From: Dyadobacter sp. CECT 9275
GTDB taxonomy: Bacteria; Bacteroidota; Bacteroidia; Cytophagales; Spirosomataceae
Assembly: GCF_907164905.1 (NCBI RefSeq)
Contig: NZ_CAJRAF010000002.1
Location: 3,038,001 to 3,102,000, forward strand
Length of the DNA stretch: 64,000 nucleotides
Reading direction: 5' to 3'
Shown here one piece after another: positions 27,206 to 36,350 of this stretch. Below the pieces are notes generated by a model. That model did not search any database. It had not been told where the DNA came from and saw nothing but the letters and a program-made list of their open reading frames with translations. The position numbers and the translations under genes are program-made. Position 1 is the stretch's first letter. Each line of letters begins with the position of its first letter.

Positions 27206-27489
27206 TATAACTGATTTTGGTTAATTTAAATTGATATACTTTTGACCATCCCGGAGCTTACTAATTGTTAAGCGCCTTAACTACGGTATTTACTCAGCAA
27301 ATCAGCTGCCGGGTACTTCATAATTCTCTCACAAAACGAACTGCACTGCTTTTAATATTACCAAATATTGCTTAAATAATTACACAACCTAAGTAGTACT
27401 GAAAATGCAGGATAACGGGTGTCTCCCACAGCACATTTATTAGCTATCCGGGTGTCCGTACCCATTTTACCCAAGAAAATTCAGATCAT

Positions 27490-27530
27490 AAAAAAAGCGA
27501 GCGTCACTCTAATCGCTTAAGTGACGCTCG
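27490..27530 (-). terminator. Terminator of the kinase/LytTR operon
   Basis: Perfect 11-bp stem (CGAGCGTCACT with AGTGACGCTCG), 11-nt loop, preceded on the plus strand by seven A residues that make the minus-strand U run. It lies 27 bp after the end of a broken short gene. The remainder of 27206-27490 shows nothing recognisable. Confidence 0.8.
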
Positions 27531-27556
27531 TTTACAAGCCTTAATCAGGATAAACG

Positions 27557-27801
27557 TTACCGGACAGACTTTATCTCCACCAGGTTTGAAACCCCGAATT
27601 TCACGCTGATACTTTTCTCTCGGGCGATTTTACTACCATCTGTGCACCAGCCTTCCTCCTGGTAAACGGTTACACGAAAGATCCCCTTAAGGTAAGTTTT
27701 CTCCCCTATTTGGTGATCGACACTGAATACCCCAAAGCAAAAGTATCCCTGTCACCATCGAATCCAGTGAATTTTATGATCAAATGGGATAGGTAAAGCA
27801 C
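27557..27801 (-). pseudogene. Short frameshifted gene behind the LytTR regulator
   Basis: Read on the minus strand from a GTG at 27801, the frame encodes LYLSHLIIKFTGFDGDRDTF and so on through ALG. One missing base in a G run (four G in the middle of the gene) then moves the sensible reading to VFSVDHQIGEKTYLKGIFRV, continuing VTVYQEEGWCTDGSKIAREK to a TAA at 27557. Joined, this gives a plausible beta-rich protein of about 80 residues of no known family. It begins 13 bp after the regulator stop and is followed by a terminator, so it was, or is, the last gene of that operon. A sequencing error in the G run would explain it equally well. Confidence 0.45.
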
Positions 27802-27813
27802 ATCCCAAGGCCT

Positions 27814-28506
27814 TTATTTCAGAATCCTGCTTATGTCGTCTACATAATTCCTGGAAACAGGAATGACTTCATTCTTGACGACCAAACTTTTGATGTTGAA
27901 TTTGTCTATTTTAGTCTTATTCACGACAAAGGCCCTGTGTGTTTGAATGAAGGTCGTTTCCGGCAGTAATTCCAATATTTGTTTAATCGTAGAACGGCTT
28001 TTGTAGACACTCCCGCTGGCATAAAATAAAAGATAATTCCCGTCAGATTCTATAAAATCAATTTCCTCTATGGGCAGTTCTACACTGTATTCATTGGCCT
28101 TTACCAAAACCGAAGGCTTACGCTCCTGCCGATTGGCATACTGGCGAATGGCAAGCGCTACAGCCGTTAGCAAATCAATATTTTTGAATGGCTTGGTAAT
28201 GTAGGAGTGCGGATTGGTGGCTACTGCCCTTTTAGCAATTTCATTGTTATCATAAGCTGTCAGGTACAAAAAAGGAAGAGTATATTTGGTTTGAAGCGCT
28301 TGCCCCAGGCTTATGCCGTCCTGCTCATCTTCACCCAGGTTGATATCCAGGATGGCAAGGTCCACTTTTTCATTTTTTAATATCTCAAATGCTTCACGGG
28401 TATTTTTTGCTTCCATAATATGATATCCATTTTCCAAAAGCGTTTTTTTCGATAGCCTTCTGTTGAGAAAATCGTCTTCTACAAGCAAAATTATTTTTGT
28501 CCGCAT
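27814..28506 (-). CDS. LytTR-family response regulator
   Basis: 230 residues from the ATG at 28506 (the frame extends to 28623 inside the kinase gene, without regulator sequence). Receiver domain at 1-120: acidic pair Glu10/Asp11-12, phosphorylated Asp54 in AILDINLGED, Thr in LYLTAYD, Lys in ITKPFKN. LytTR DNA-binding domain at about 135-230 with EIDFIESDGNYLLFYASG and TTFIQTHRAFVVNKTKID. It starts 7 bp after the end of the histidine kinase, its evident partner. LytTR regulators bind paired direct repeats upstream of targets; none could be assigned. Confidence 0.92.
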   Translation of the reverse strand: MRTKIILLVEDDFLNRRLSKKTLLENGYHIMEAKNTREAFEILKNEKVDLAILDINLGEDEQDGISLGQALQTKYTLPFLYLTAYDNNEIAKRAVATNPHSYITKPFKNIDLLTAVALAIRQYANRQERKPSVLVKANEYSVELPIEEIDFIESDGNYLLFYASGSVYKSRSTIKQILELLPETTFIQTHRAFVVNKTKIDKFNIKSLVVKNEVIPVSRNYVDDISRILK

Positions 28507-28513
28507 AAATGAT

Positions 28514-30283
28514 TTACTTAAAATAAAGCGTAAGTTCAAATCCATTGCTTTGGCTGCTTTCCACGCTGGCATCCAGCTGCCCGATGAGCCCTTTGATGAT
28601 TTCCATGCCCAGTCCTTTTGCACTGGTCATTGTAAAATCGAATCCTACACCATTGTCGGCGTAGTACAGCTTATTTTTTTGTATATCGGTTTCTCGGGTG
28701 AGAACAATATGGATAATCCCGACAGGCTGTTTCCTGAAAGCATGTTTCATACTGTTACTGATCAGCTCTACAATAATGAGGCCTAGGGAACGTGCTTTTT
28801 CGATGGAAATCTTTTCTATTTCACAGGTGACATTGAGGCTTATCTTTTTCCGGTAACTATCATAAGATTCCTTCACCAGTTCCGAAAGATCAAGCACATA
28901 TTTTTTCAGATCTACATCATTGACACTCTCTGCCATATTCAGCTTTTTATGAAGTAATGCTATGGAATGAACACGGTTCTGATTTCCCCTGATGAGCTCG
29001 TCAATATTATTGAAATCAACTGATTCTTTCTGTATTTCCAGTATGCTGATAACGTGCTGCAGATTGTTTTTTACCCGGTGCTGCAGTTCAGACAAGAGCA
29101 CCTGTTTTTGTTCCACGGTCCTCATCAACTCTTCTACCTGTTTGCTGATGATCTCATTTTGTGAATTGATCTTCCTGTTCTTTCTGATGAGTAACACGGA
29201 CGCCGCAACAATGACGGCAAGCAAGCTGGCTATAAAAATCATTTGCTGGTTCTTGTCTTTTATAACCTCTTCCTTTCTGTCATTCTGGTATTGCTCATTG
29301 ATTTTTTTTATTTCAGCAGTTTCCATTTTCCCAAGTTCAGCCACATAGGTACCGTGGTACTTTTTAAAATAGTAATAAGCAGAATCCATATTCCCAATAG
29401 CTTCAAACAGCTGCCCCCGGGTTTGGTAAACATGTGGATTAACATACGCTTTGGTATTCTTCAATACAGAAAAGGCCGAATCACTGTATACGAAAGCTTC
29501 GGTTATATGGTGGTGTTTAAATAAAAGGGCCGCTGCCTCTGTAAGCTGGCTCGCAGCAGAGGTAAAATCCTTAATTTCTACGAATTTCCCGGCAGCAAGC
29601 GATCTGTATTTTACTGATTCCCGATACCGGTTGTCGGGCAAAGATGATCCCAACAGCAAGTATGCATCTCTTTCCTCTCTGACGTTATTGTATTTTTTCG
29701 CATATTCCAGCCCCTGATATGCGTAATAGATAGCAGAATCCTGCTTATTCATACGGTTATAATAGGACGACACACGCGTGCAATAACTGCTATAGACATT
29801 ATCAAGCTTGTTATTCTTGTATACCTGATAAGCCTTGTCAAGATATTTTTTGCAAGTTTCAAAATCACCTCCAACCTCATACATGATGGCTATTACCCAG
29901 CAACTGTTATAAATCTTATCTGATATTTTATAGGTCTCGGCTTCGTTCAATGCTTCAAGGGCTATCAGCAGGCCTTTATGATGATCTCCGTTTAAAGCAT
30001 GAAGAATAGCTTTCTGAAGCATCACCTGAACCTTAATTTTTTTGTATTCTTTACCTGTATATTTTGTTGACAACAAACTATACAATTCATTCGCTTCGCT
30101 ATCTGCCTCTTTATAGTTACTGTAATACATCGTCATCAAACTATCAATCCTTTCAGCTCTTTTTTGGAGCTGAATACTTTGGGATTGCGTAAACTGACTG
30201 AAAAGCAAGAGAACTGCCAGAGGCGTATATTGTGGCCGGATAACGGAGAATGAGGCAAAGATTTGCTTAAAAAAACACTTCAA
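28514..30283 (-). CDS. TPR-containing sensor histidine kinase
   Basis: 589 residues. A signal-like hydrophobic segment at about 20-34 is followed by about 280 residues of helical TPR-like repeats in the periplasm (for example IYYAYQGLEYAKKYNNVREE, MDSAYYYFKKYH). One membrane helix lies at about 345-365 (MIFIASLLAVIVAASVLLI), then a coiled coil. The HisKA_2-type dimerisation domain carries the phospho-accepting His in LLSELQHRVKNNLQHVISIL, and the ATPase domain ends the protein (ELISNSMKHAF, YADNGVGFDF, GLGMEIIKGL). Pairs with the LytTR regulator 7 bp downstream. The signal detected is unknown. Confidence 0.9.
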   Translation of the reverse strand: MKCFFKQIFASFSVIRPQYTPLAVLLLFSQFTQSQSIQLQKRAERIDSLMTMYYSNYKEADSEANELYSLLSTKYTGKEYKKIKVQVMLQKAILHALNGDHHKGLLIALEALNEAETYKISDKIYNSCWVIAIMYEVGGDFETCKKYLDKAYQVYKNNKLDNVYSSYCTRVSSYYNRMNKQDSAIYYAYQGLEYAKKYNNVREERDAYLLLGSSLPDNRYRESVKYRSLAAGKFVEIKDFTSAASQLTEAAALLFKHHHITEAFVYSDSAFSVLKNTKAYVNPHVYQTRGQLFEAIGNMDSAYYYFKKYHGTYVAELGKMETAEIKKINEQYQNDRKEEVIKDKNQQMIFIASLLAVIVAASVLLIRKNRKINSQNEIISKQVEELMRTVEQKQVLLSELQHRVKNNLQHVISILEIQKESVDFNNIDELIRGNQNRVHSIALLHKKLNMAESVNDVDLKKYVLDLSELVKESYDSYRKKISLNVTCEIEKISIEKARSLGLIIVELISNSMKHAFRKQPVGIIHIVLTRETDIQKNKLYYADNGVGFDFTMTSAKGLGMEIIKGLIGQLDASVESSQSNGFELTLYFK

Positions 30284-30440
30284 ACTTAGAGGGTCTTTGA
30301 GGTTTGAGAAATATAGGGTATGAAGCTTCTATCATCTTTGCAGTGATGAAACCTGTGCAATTCCACTTTTGGGATTAATTCAAAAGTAGATTATCCCACC
30401 CGCTACTCCTTACTGAAGTGCAATATCGGACTTCTTGATA

Positions 30441-30488
30441 TAAAATGTAACTAAAAATAGTGTTATAGGGATTTTTAGTTACATTTTA
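30441..30488. repeat. Perfect 18-bp inverted repeat
   Basis: TAAAATGTAACTAAAAAT (30441-30458) and its exact complement at 30471-30488, separated by 12 nt, 158 bp upstream of the TPR-kinase start. It could be a regulator site or a bidirectional terminator; A/T-rich arms fold strongly. Apart from this and the hairpin at 30704, the gap 30284-30842 contains nothing I can name. Confidence 0.6.
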
Positions 30489-30703
30489 AACATTTCTTAA
30501 GAATTGGCTGTCACAGGTCTGCCCGATGTCATTAAGTCATAAATTTTGCAGAAGTATCTCTTCATTCGATAGAGACCGGCCTTACTCAAGAGTCTGGCAG
30601 ACAGGAAAACATCCCGGAAATGAAACTCCTTCTGTACCCTCATGAATTTGCCAGAAAGTTACAGTAGGTTGTTGAGCCATCGAAGCAAAAGGGATAATAA
30701 TTA

Positions 30704-30736
30704 AAAACAAGAAGAGTAGTGGACTCTTCTTGTTTT
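30704..30736 (-). terminator. Terminator beyond the collagen-like gene
   Basis: Perfect 14-bp stem (AAAACAAGAAGAGT with ACTCTTCTTGTTTT) with a 5-nt loop, flanked by A and T runs, about 107 bp past the collagen-like gene. It can act on either strand. Confidence 0.7.
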
Positions 30737-30842
30737 CGCAATTTCCAGTTAGGCATACGCTGTTCAGGATTTCCTGAGTACTCCTTTCATAAGAAATACA
30801 ATGCAGTCATTAGATCTGCAAGATTTTAGGAGATCAGGAAGC

Positions 30843-31436
30843 TCAATCAGGAAGGTTGTAAAACTTCTTCACTGCCTCATAGTCCGTGTAATCAAGTGAA
30901 GCTACCCGAGCACTTACACCTCCGGGAATGATAACATAGCGAAAGTTTACATACCCTCCTACTATGCCTGTAGCATTGGCAAAAGCGGGCTGAACGGTGC
31001 CTGGCGTAAGCCAGTCCTGATTCAGAGAAATACCTCCTAAGCCTACAAGTATAGTATTTAAATAACTACCCGCTTGTTCTCCTGTTGAGGTATAGGTATA
31101 ACTACTTGCGTACGGCAACGGCACTACAGCACCAGTACTATGCTTTAAGTAGCCATATACGTGCCCTTTATCAACAATTTCCTGAGTGATTTTAGGAGCC
31201 ATAAATGAAAAATTTTTCCGTACGGGAGTATTCGCGGCAGGTGCGGGTATCGCCAACCATTCGCTGTAAATCACATTAGCTGTACCCGTTTCTCCTTTAG
31301 CACCGGCAGTACCCTGGGCTCCGGGATCACCTTTAGCACCCGCAGGTCCTACGGCTCCATCTTTTCCTTTGCAACTAATGAACATGATTCCCGCAGCCAG
31401 CAGGGGGAGGGTAGAAAGAAATAGTCTTTTTTTCAC
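30843..31436 (-). CDS. Lipoprotein with a short collagen-like repeat
   Basis: 197 residues. A lipoprotein signal peptide ends in AAGIMFISC (Cys at about 22). Immediately after come eight or nine Gly-X-Y triplets (GPAGAKGDPGAQGTAGAKGE), the collagen-like stretch that usually trimerises and forms a stalk. The remaining 145 residues form a globular, beta-rich domain (YSEWLAIPAPAANTPVRKNF, TYTSTGEQAGSYLNTILVGL) of no named family. Many Bacteroidota carry such collagen-stalk lipoproteins of unknown role, presumably on the cell surface. Single gene, with a terminator downstream. Confidence 0.8.
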   Translation of the reverse strand: MKKRLFLSTLPLLAAGIMFISCKGKDGAVGPAGAKGDPGAQGTAGAKGETGTANVIYSEWLAIPAPAANTPVRKNFSFMAPKITQEIVDKGHVYGYLKHSTGAVVPLPYASSYTYTSTGEQAGSYLNTILVGLGGISLNQDWLTPGTVQPAFANATGIVGGYVNFRYVIIPGGVSARVASLDYTDYEAVKKFYNLPD

Positions 31437-31845
31437 TGTACTTAATTGGGGGTTTGTTTAATAAGAAGTCACAAACATCCCCAAGAAAGTCAAATCAGGG
31501 AAATTTCAGGGATAGAATTGCGTTTTTAGGGACAGAAGGATGCAACAGCCTAAAAACTAATACTCGCACGATCTTCTCAAAGACAAAAGCGGGAGCAGTT
31601 CCCAATTCATATAGAATCATCATTATGCCTGCTTTACTTATGGGATAGCATTCTGCCTTCGGCCAGACCAGGCAGTTATGCCCGGCCGGTGGTCGAGGGT
31701 TCCTTAATCTCAATTAAGGACAACCAGCTATTAATGACTATATGGTAATCAATCTGATGTTAAACTTAGATTAACAAGAGGCCTATACAGTAAAAACCTC
31801 AGAATTATCTGCGTCTCTGACCGCGCACATCACAGCCAGGATATA
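31437..31845. other. Interval without recognisable genes
   Basis: Between the collagen-like lipoprotein and the large T9SS gene. Short frames on both strands show no family features, no RNA gene and no strong hairpin with a U run. The upstream part must hold the promoter of the collagen-like gene. Confidence 0.4.
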
Positions 31846-34800
31846 TCAGGGATATTTAAGAATCCGATAATTCAGCCGCTTTCCTCCTTTTTCGATCTGA
31901 AGGATATAGACACCGGTATTTAGTGCCCGAACATCCATCTCGTGTGTGCTTCCTGATATGGTCCGTTTCAACTGACTTACCCCGCGGATGTCAAAAACTT
32001 CAACCGAGCGTTTCTCTGGTGTTTCAAATTTCAGATAGATCACATCCTGCGTAGGATTTGGAGCTACGGTAACCGCCTCGTTGGAGGGGTCTTCAATACC
32101 GGTAATGAGTTCCACTCTTACAGTACTGGGGCTATCGATAATACCTTTTCCGCAACCATTTCGCACCTCAAACAACTTATAATAAGCATTAGGGGAAGCT
32201 TGCAACAATTCTATCCGGTCTTCTGGTGTAATCGCATTTCTGGTTCGCGGGGCATTATCAGTGCCATAGCTGTAGGTCCACGGGCCTCCTCCCTCCAGAA
32301 GTACAGTAATAACAGGGTTGGTATTCTCCTGGTATATCACGGCATCCGATTTAAACCGCGCTCTTGCTTTCTGGCTGGCGGTAATTGGATACTCGAAGGC
32401 CCCACTCGCTGTATTCGGGTCCGATGCGAAGACACGGAGTCTGTAAAATTTGCCGGAGACCATATCCGTTGGCAATACAGCCTTTAGCGGCGATGCATTG
32501 CCGATCGTAGCAATGGAACGGAAGTTTCGGCCGGTAGTATCTGATAGCTGTACCGTCATTTGATTCCCCACAGAAAATGAACCTTTGGCTACAAAAGAAA
32601 CGGAAACGGTATCTCCTGTACAGAATGAGGACTGCCCACTGCTGGCCAGGGCTGTGACAGAGACCGTTCTGTCGGCTGGCGGATTCACTTCCACAATCGC
32701 TGAGCCTCTTTTGGAGCCTTCGCCACAGCTGTTGGAAAGTGAAGAAATGGTGTAGGTAGTGGTCTGTTTTGGAGATACTGTGATGTAATTAGCATAACCA
32801 GCTTGCGACCAAAAGGACCCTTTAGAACCATCTGAAAGTACATACTGAACATTTCCGTTACCCGATTTCCCGGATGTGATGATCAATCTGGTACTTTCTC
32901 CACTGTTAATGACGGTATTACCGCTCAGCGTGGCATCCGGTTTGGTGGTAATGCTGGTACCCAGGCTGTAAACCAGCTGGTATTTTCTTACGGTTACCCG
33001 TATCTGATAATAGCTCCCTTTCAGGGTTTCGGGCAGTTTCAGTAATTTTGTACCCGAAAATATTTTAGTCGAATCCAGGACCGTCGTGGTGTTGGCCCCT
33101 GTATCCAGCAACTCAAAACGAATATAATCATCCGATAAATCGGCGTCCCCGCCCAGCGTGTAGTTTACAGACATACTGCCACCTTCACAGATACCGTAAG
33201 AATCGGAACTGACGTTTAATCGTGGTTTTACCACAACCTGAACAGACCCCGATGCTGTTCCGTAGCCGCAAGTATTGGAAACGGACTTGATCGAATAGAC
33301 ACCGCCTTTCTGGACGTAAATATACCTGCTGTTTTTTCCCTCATAATAGTTACCTTTTGAACCATCCTCGAAAACCACGGAGGCGTTTCCACCTGTAATC
33401 GTGATATCCATGGTTACACTATTGCCGAAATCTACCGTGGGGCTCGATTGGGGGTTGATGGTTAAAGTCGCCGTAGGTGGCGCGCTTATTTGGATGCTTT
33501 TGTCTGGAGATATAGCTCCGTCGGATGAAATAATCCTCAAAACATAGTTTCCCGGAGTTAAGGAAGCGGGGATGGTGGCGTTGAGTATTCTTCCGGTTTC
33601 GCCACTGACAAGGGTAGTGAAGCTGGTTGTCTCGGCTTTACGTATCTGCAAGGAAAATGTTGCATTGGTTGATGCACCATCGATAATGCCAAATGGAACG
33701 CCAATTGGCCCACCCACACAAAAGGTGTTGTTATAGTAGCTCTGATCTGAGAACTGTATATTGTAAGGTACCCAGCTGATAAATGTCTTCGCATTCACCG
33801 GAAACGTTCCGCATTGATTGTTCACCGATTTAATAACATATTCAGTAGTTGTGCCTGATGAAGGAAGGAGTGGTATGTAGGTAGAATAAGAATCGTTATT
33901 AATATAGGTTTTTTCAACGCCATTTTCGGTGTATGTAACCGACGCCGCCGGGCCGCTGCTGGCCGTTTGAATAGATAATGAATATGTATTGTTCTGATTA
34001 ACAAGGTATTTTGCAGGTGCCTCCTGCTTCGCGTCCGGACTAAGATATATCTGAGTAAAAGGCAGCTGTATGTTTATGGATTTCTGTTCGCTAAATACGA
34101 CAGGGTTGGTTGATGCCACTCTGATTGCGCCATATGAACTGTAATACTGGGTAGCAGGGAGTTTGACCCTGAACTTTCCCCCCTGCCGGGTGGTAGCCAG
34201 CGTTTGAAAAGTGCTGGAACTGGAATATCCTTGAATAGCAAAAACATTTTCAGAATTAAATTTGCCGACAGTACCAAAGGTAATTTCTACGCTGTCCGTA
34301 TCACATATAGTCGTTTTTATCGGCTCAATATATATCCCGGGTGATTCTGTGGCAACCAACGATACTCTAGCGGAGGGCAGGTTATCATTTTTCCCACAGG
34401 AATTACTTATTGATTTAATTTTAAATTCCTGCGTTTCTTTAAAGTAAAATGAATAATTGTAATAATTATCCCATTCCACTCTGGCAATGGCACCATCCAT
34501 CATCTCAATCTGATAGGGGTAACCTCCGCTGAGGCTGATATTAAGATTTACCTGTCTCGGTATTTCATAACTATATGTATTGTATGCCGAAAAGGACATA
34601 CTGGGGGAGTTTTGGATGTTAAAATAACTTGATGACTGCGACTCTAGTGAGGGGTTAGACGTGACAATCCTCCAATTATAATAGTTCGGGTAGCTCTGCG
34701 TGGGGTTTGGGATGTTGAATTCCAGGTATTCTCCGTTTCGCACTGCGGGGAATGAAAGCGTTTCACTTCCAGTCCCGGAAACAATACTAAATTGCGTTGC

Positions 34801-36108
34801 GGCTGTCAGTGTAGCATTCGACCGGAATTTAATCCTGGCTTTTGTTCCTGCACAAACGATCTGGCGCTTTTGATCATCCTCAATGCGAATGCCCGGTCGT
34901 ACAGTAATATTAACAACTTGTCCGTTGGTAAACACTTTTTTACCACAGCCCGACTCCAGAGATTTTATTGAATAGGATGTACTCTCAAAAGGCCGTACGT
35001 TCACGCTCGCACTGCCATAGTAGGAAAGGGTTTGTTTTGTACCATCACTAAGTTCAAGTGTAAATGGAGGTAAACCTGTCAATGCAACCTGAAGTGAAAC
35101 ATAATCATTTATATTGACAGTCTGACTCTCCGAAGTGAATATTGCAGAAGGTTGCGGCGCTACATAGAATCGTAAATTCGATGGTGAACCAACGAGGGAA
35201 GGATTTTCAGTAACCACCTGGGCAGAAAATTCCTGGGTGTAAGTCAGCACAAAAGTTGAAGGAAACTTTGCTGTTAAATAATTCCCCTCAAGCTGAGCCG
35301 CTACTTCGGCTGTTGCGGGTTTCCCTCCCGAGGAATTTTGTTGAATAAACCTGATCTTGTATTTGGTTTGCGCGCCTAATGGAGCACCCTGTGTTGAAAA
35401 GCTTATTTTCACTTCGCCATTTTCACAGACAGTCTGGGGAGCTATACCTGTTGTAGTTAGGGAGGTTGCATTTACGACTGGCTTAAAGCTTCCCGAGGTC
35501 TGCATAGTACCACAGTTATTTTCCGCATGAGCAATTGTAAATGTACCCGGCTTGGAAACAGTATAAATTTGGTTTTGTGTAAATCCACCACTGTACGAAG
35601 AGAAATTAAATTTGGTGCTATCACTTAAGGTCACCCTAATATCACTGTTGCTGACCCCCTTCAACTGAAGTGGAATGTCATCGTATAAATTAACCGTATC
35701 ACTCGATGCCAGGGAGCTGAGGTTGATGCTTCCTTTTATGTAAGCGTAGATCGAATTGCTCGTCCAGGCACTTTCTACACTCGGAGACGACGCGACGACT
35801 TTGAGTTGAATAGAGGAATAATATGATGAAAATAAACTGGGGCTATCGATGGTAAATTCGAGGTTCCCGTTGTTGAGAACCGCCGGAACCGTAGCGATAA
35901 CTTCATTGCGGTAATCGTATTTTATTTGTATCGAAAACTTATTGTCAGAATTGAACTGTCCCTGTATTGTAACAGGAAGCTTGTAAAGTACGTCCATACA
36001 AACACTTGAACTATATCCATAAGAGTTAATACTTATCGTTGGACTCTGAGCAAACGATAAGTTTGTAAGCAGGCATATTAGGATAATGAAGTAGTATTTA
36101 TTTTTCAT
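31846..36108 (-). CDS. Giant T9SS-secreted repeat protein
   Basis: 1420 residues. Signal peptide (IILICLLTNLSFAQS) at 1-21. About seven tandem units of 170-195 residues follow. Each has a first half opening with a Cys motif (SVCMDVLYK, TVCENGEVKI, IVCAGTKARI, TICDTDSVEI, TFCVGGPIGV, GICEGGSMSV, SFCTGDTVSV) and describing an Ig-like beta-sandwich. Each second half contains xLSDGSK and TTTYxIxSLSNxCG. The last 75 residues are a type A sorting domain (VTVAPNPTQDVIYLKFETPE, ALNTGVYILQIEKGGK). It should be exported by T9SS and anchored at the surface as a long filament or adhesin. Codon use and lack of catalytic motifs argue for a structural role. Single gene between two terminator-bounded units. 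Confidence 0.88.
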   Translation of the reverse strand: MKNKYYFIILICLLTNLSFAQSPTISINSYGYSSSVCMDVLYKLPVTIQGQFNSDNKFSIQIKYDYRNEVIATVPAVLNNGNLEFTIDSPSLFSSYYSSIQLKVVASSPSVESAWTSNSIYAYIKGSINLSSLASSDTVNLYDDIPLQLKGVSNSDIRVTLSDSTKFNFSSYSGGFTQNQIYTVSKPGTFTIAHAENNCGTMQTSGSFKPVVNATSLTTTGIAPQTVCENGEVKISFSTQGAPLGAQTKYKIRFIQQNSSGGKPATAEVAAQLEGNYLTAKFPSTFVLTYTQEFSAQVVTENPSLVGSPSNLRFYVAPQPSAIFTSESQTVNINDYVSLQVALTGLPPFTLELSDGTKQTLSYYGSASVNVRPFESTSYSIKSLESGCGKKVFTNGQVVNITVRPGIRIEDDQKRQIVCAGTKARIKFRSNATLTAATQFSIVSGTGSETLSFPAVRNGEYLEFNIPNPTQSYPNYYNWRIVTSNPSLESQSSSYFNIQNSPSMSFSAYNTYSYEIPRQVNLNISLSGGYPYQIEMMDGAIARVEWDNYYNYSFYFKETQEFKIKSISNSCGKNDNLPSARVSLVATESPGIYIEPIKTTICDTDSVEITFGTVGKFNSENVFAIQGYSSSSTFQTLATTRQGGKFRVKLPATQYYSSYGAIRVASTNPVVFSEQKSINIQLPFTQIYLSPDAKQEAPAKYLVNQNNTYSLSIQTASSGPAASVTYTENGVEKTYINNDSYSTYIPLLPSSGTTTEYVIKSVNNQCGTFPVNAKTFISWVPYNIQFSDQSYYNNTFCVGGPIGVPFGIIDGASTNATFSLQIRKAETTSFTTLVSGETGRILNATIPASLTPGNYVLRIISSDGAISPDKSIQISAPPTATLTINPQSSPTVDFGNSVTMDITITGGNASVVFEDGSKGNYYEGKNSRYIYVQKGGVYSIKSVSNTCGYGTASGSVQVVVKPRLNVSSDSYGICEGGSMSVNYTLGGDADLSDDYIRFELLDTGANTTTVLDSTKIFSGTKLLKLPETLKGSYYQIRVTVRKYQLVYSLGTSITTKPDATLSGNTVINSGESTRLIITSGKSGNGNVQYVLSDGSKGSFWSQAGYANYITVSPKQTTTYTISSLSNSCGEGSKRGSAIVEVNPPADRTVSVTALASSGQSSFCTGDTVSVSFVAKGSFSVGNQMTVQLSDTTGRNFRSIATIGNASPLKAVLPTDMVSGKFYRLRVFASDPNTASGAFEYPITASQKARARFKSDAVIYQENTNPVITVLLEGGGPWTYSYGTDNAPRTRNAITPEDRIELLQASPNAYYKLFEVRNGCGKGIIDSPSTVRVELITGIEDPSNEAVTVAPNPTQDVIYLKFETPEKRSVEVFDIRGVSQLKRTISGSTHEMDVRALNTGVYILQIEKGGKRLNYRILKYP

Positions 36109-36279
36109 ACGGAGGGGTGGGTTTTTTCGTAAAAGTAGACAAATGATATATTTTTCCCGAAGTGCTGCACAAAAAATAATCGGGCAGGTAACTTATGCAG
36201 AATTTCCCCCTCTCAAAAAGAACAAATGGTTAATATAGTTTTTCATTTTTTACTCTGATCAACACCAAAGTCTGCAAAC

Positions 36280-36318
36280 AAAAAACGCCCCCGATTCCAT
36301 TCCGGAGGCGTTTTAATT
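36280..36318 (-). terminator. Terminator of the FtsX permease gene
   Basis: Stem AAAACGCCcCC / GGaGGCGTTTT with one mismatch, 33 bp past the permease stop, with A residues at 36278-36285 forming the minus-strand U run. Confidence 0.8.
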
Positions 36319-36350
36319 TTAAACTTATTCTTACTGGATTTCAACTTATG

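Noticed and set aside
31312..31375. Short tandem repeat as possible CRISPR or microsatellite
   Set aside because: The repeat is the Gly-X-Y coding part of the collagen-like lipoprotein; no spacers. No CRISPR array was seen anywhere in the window.
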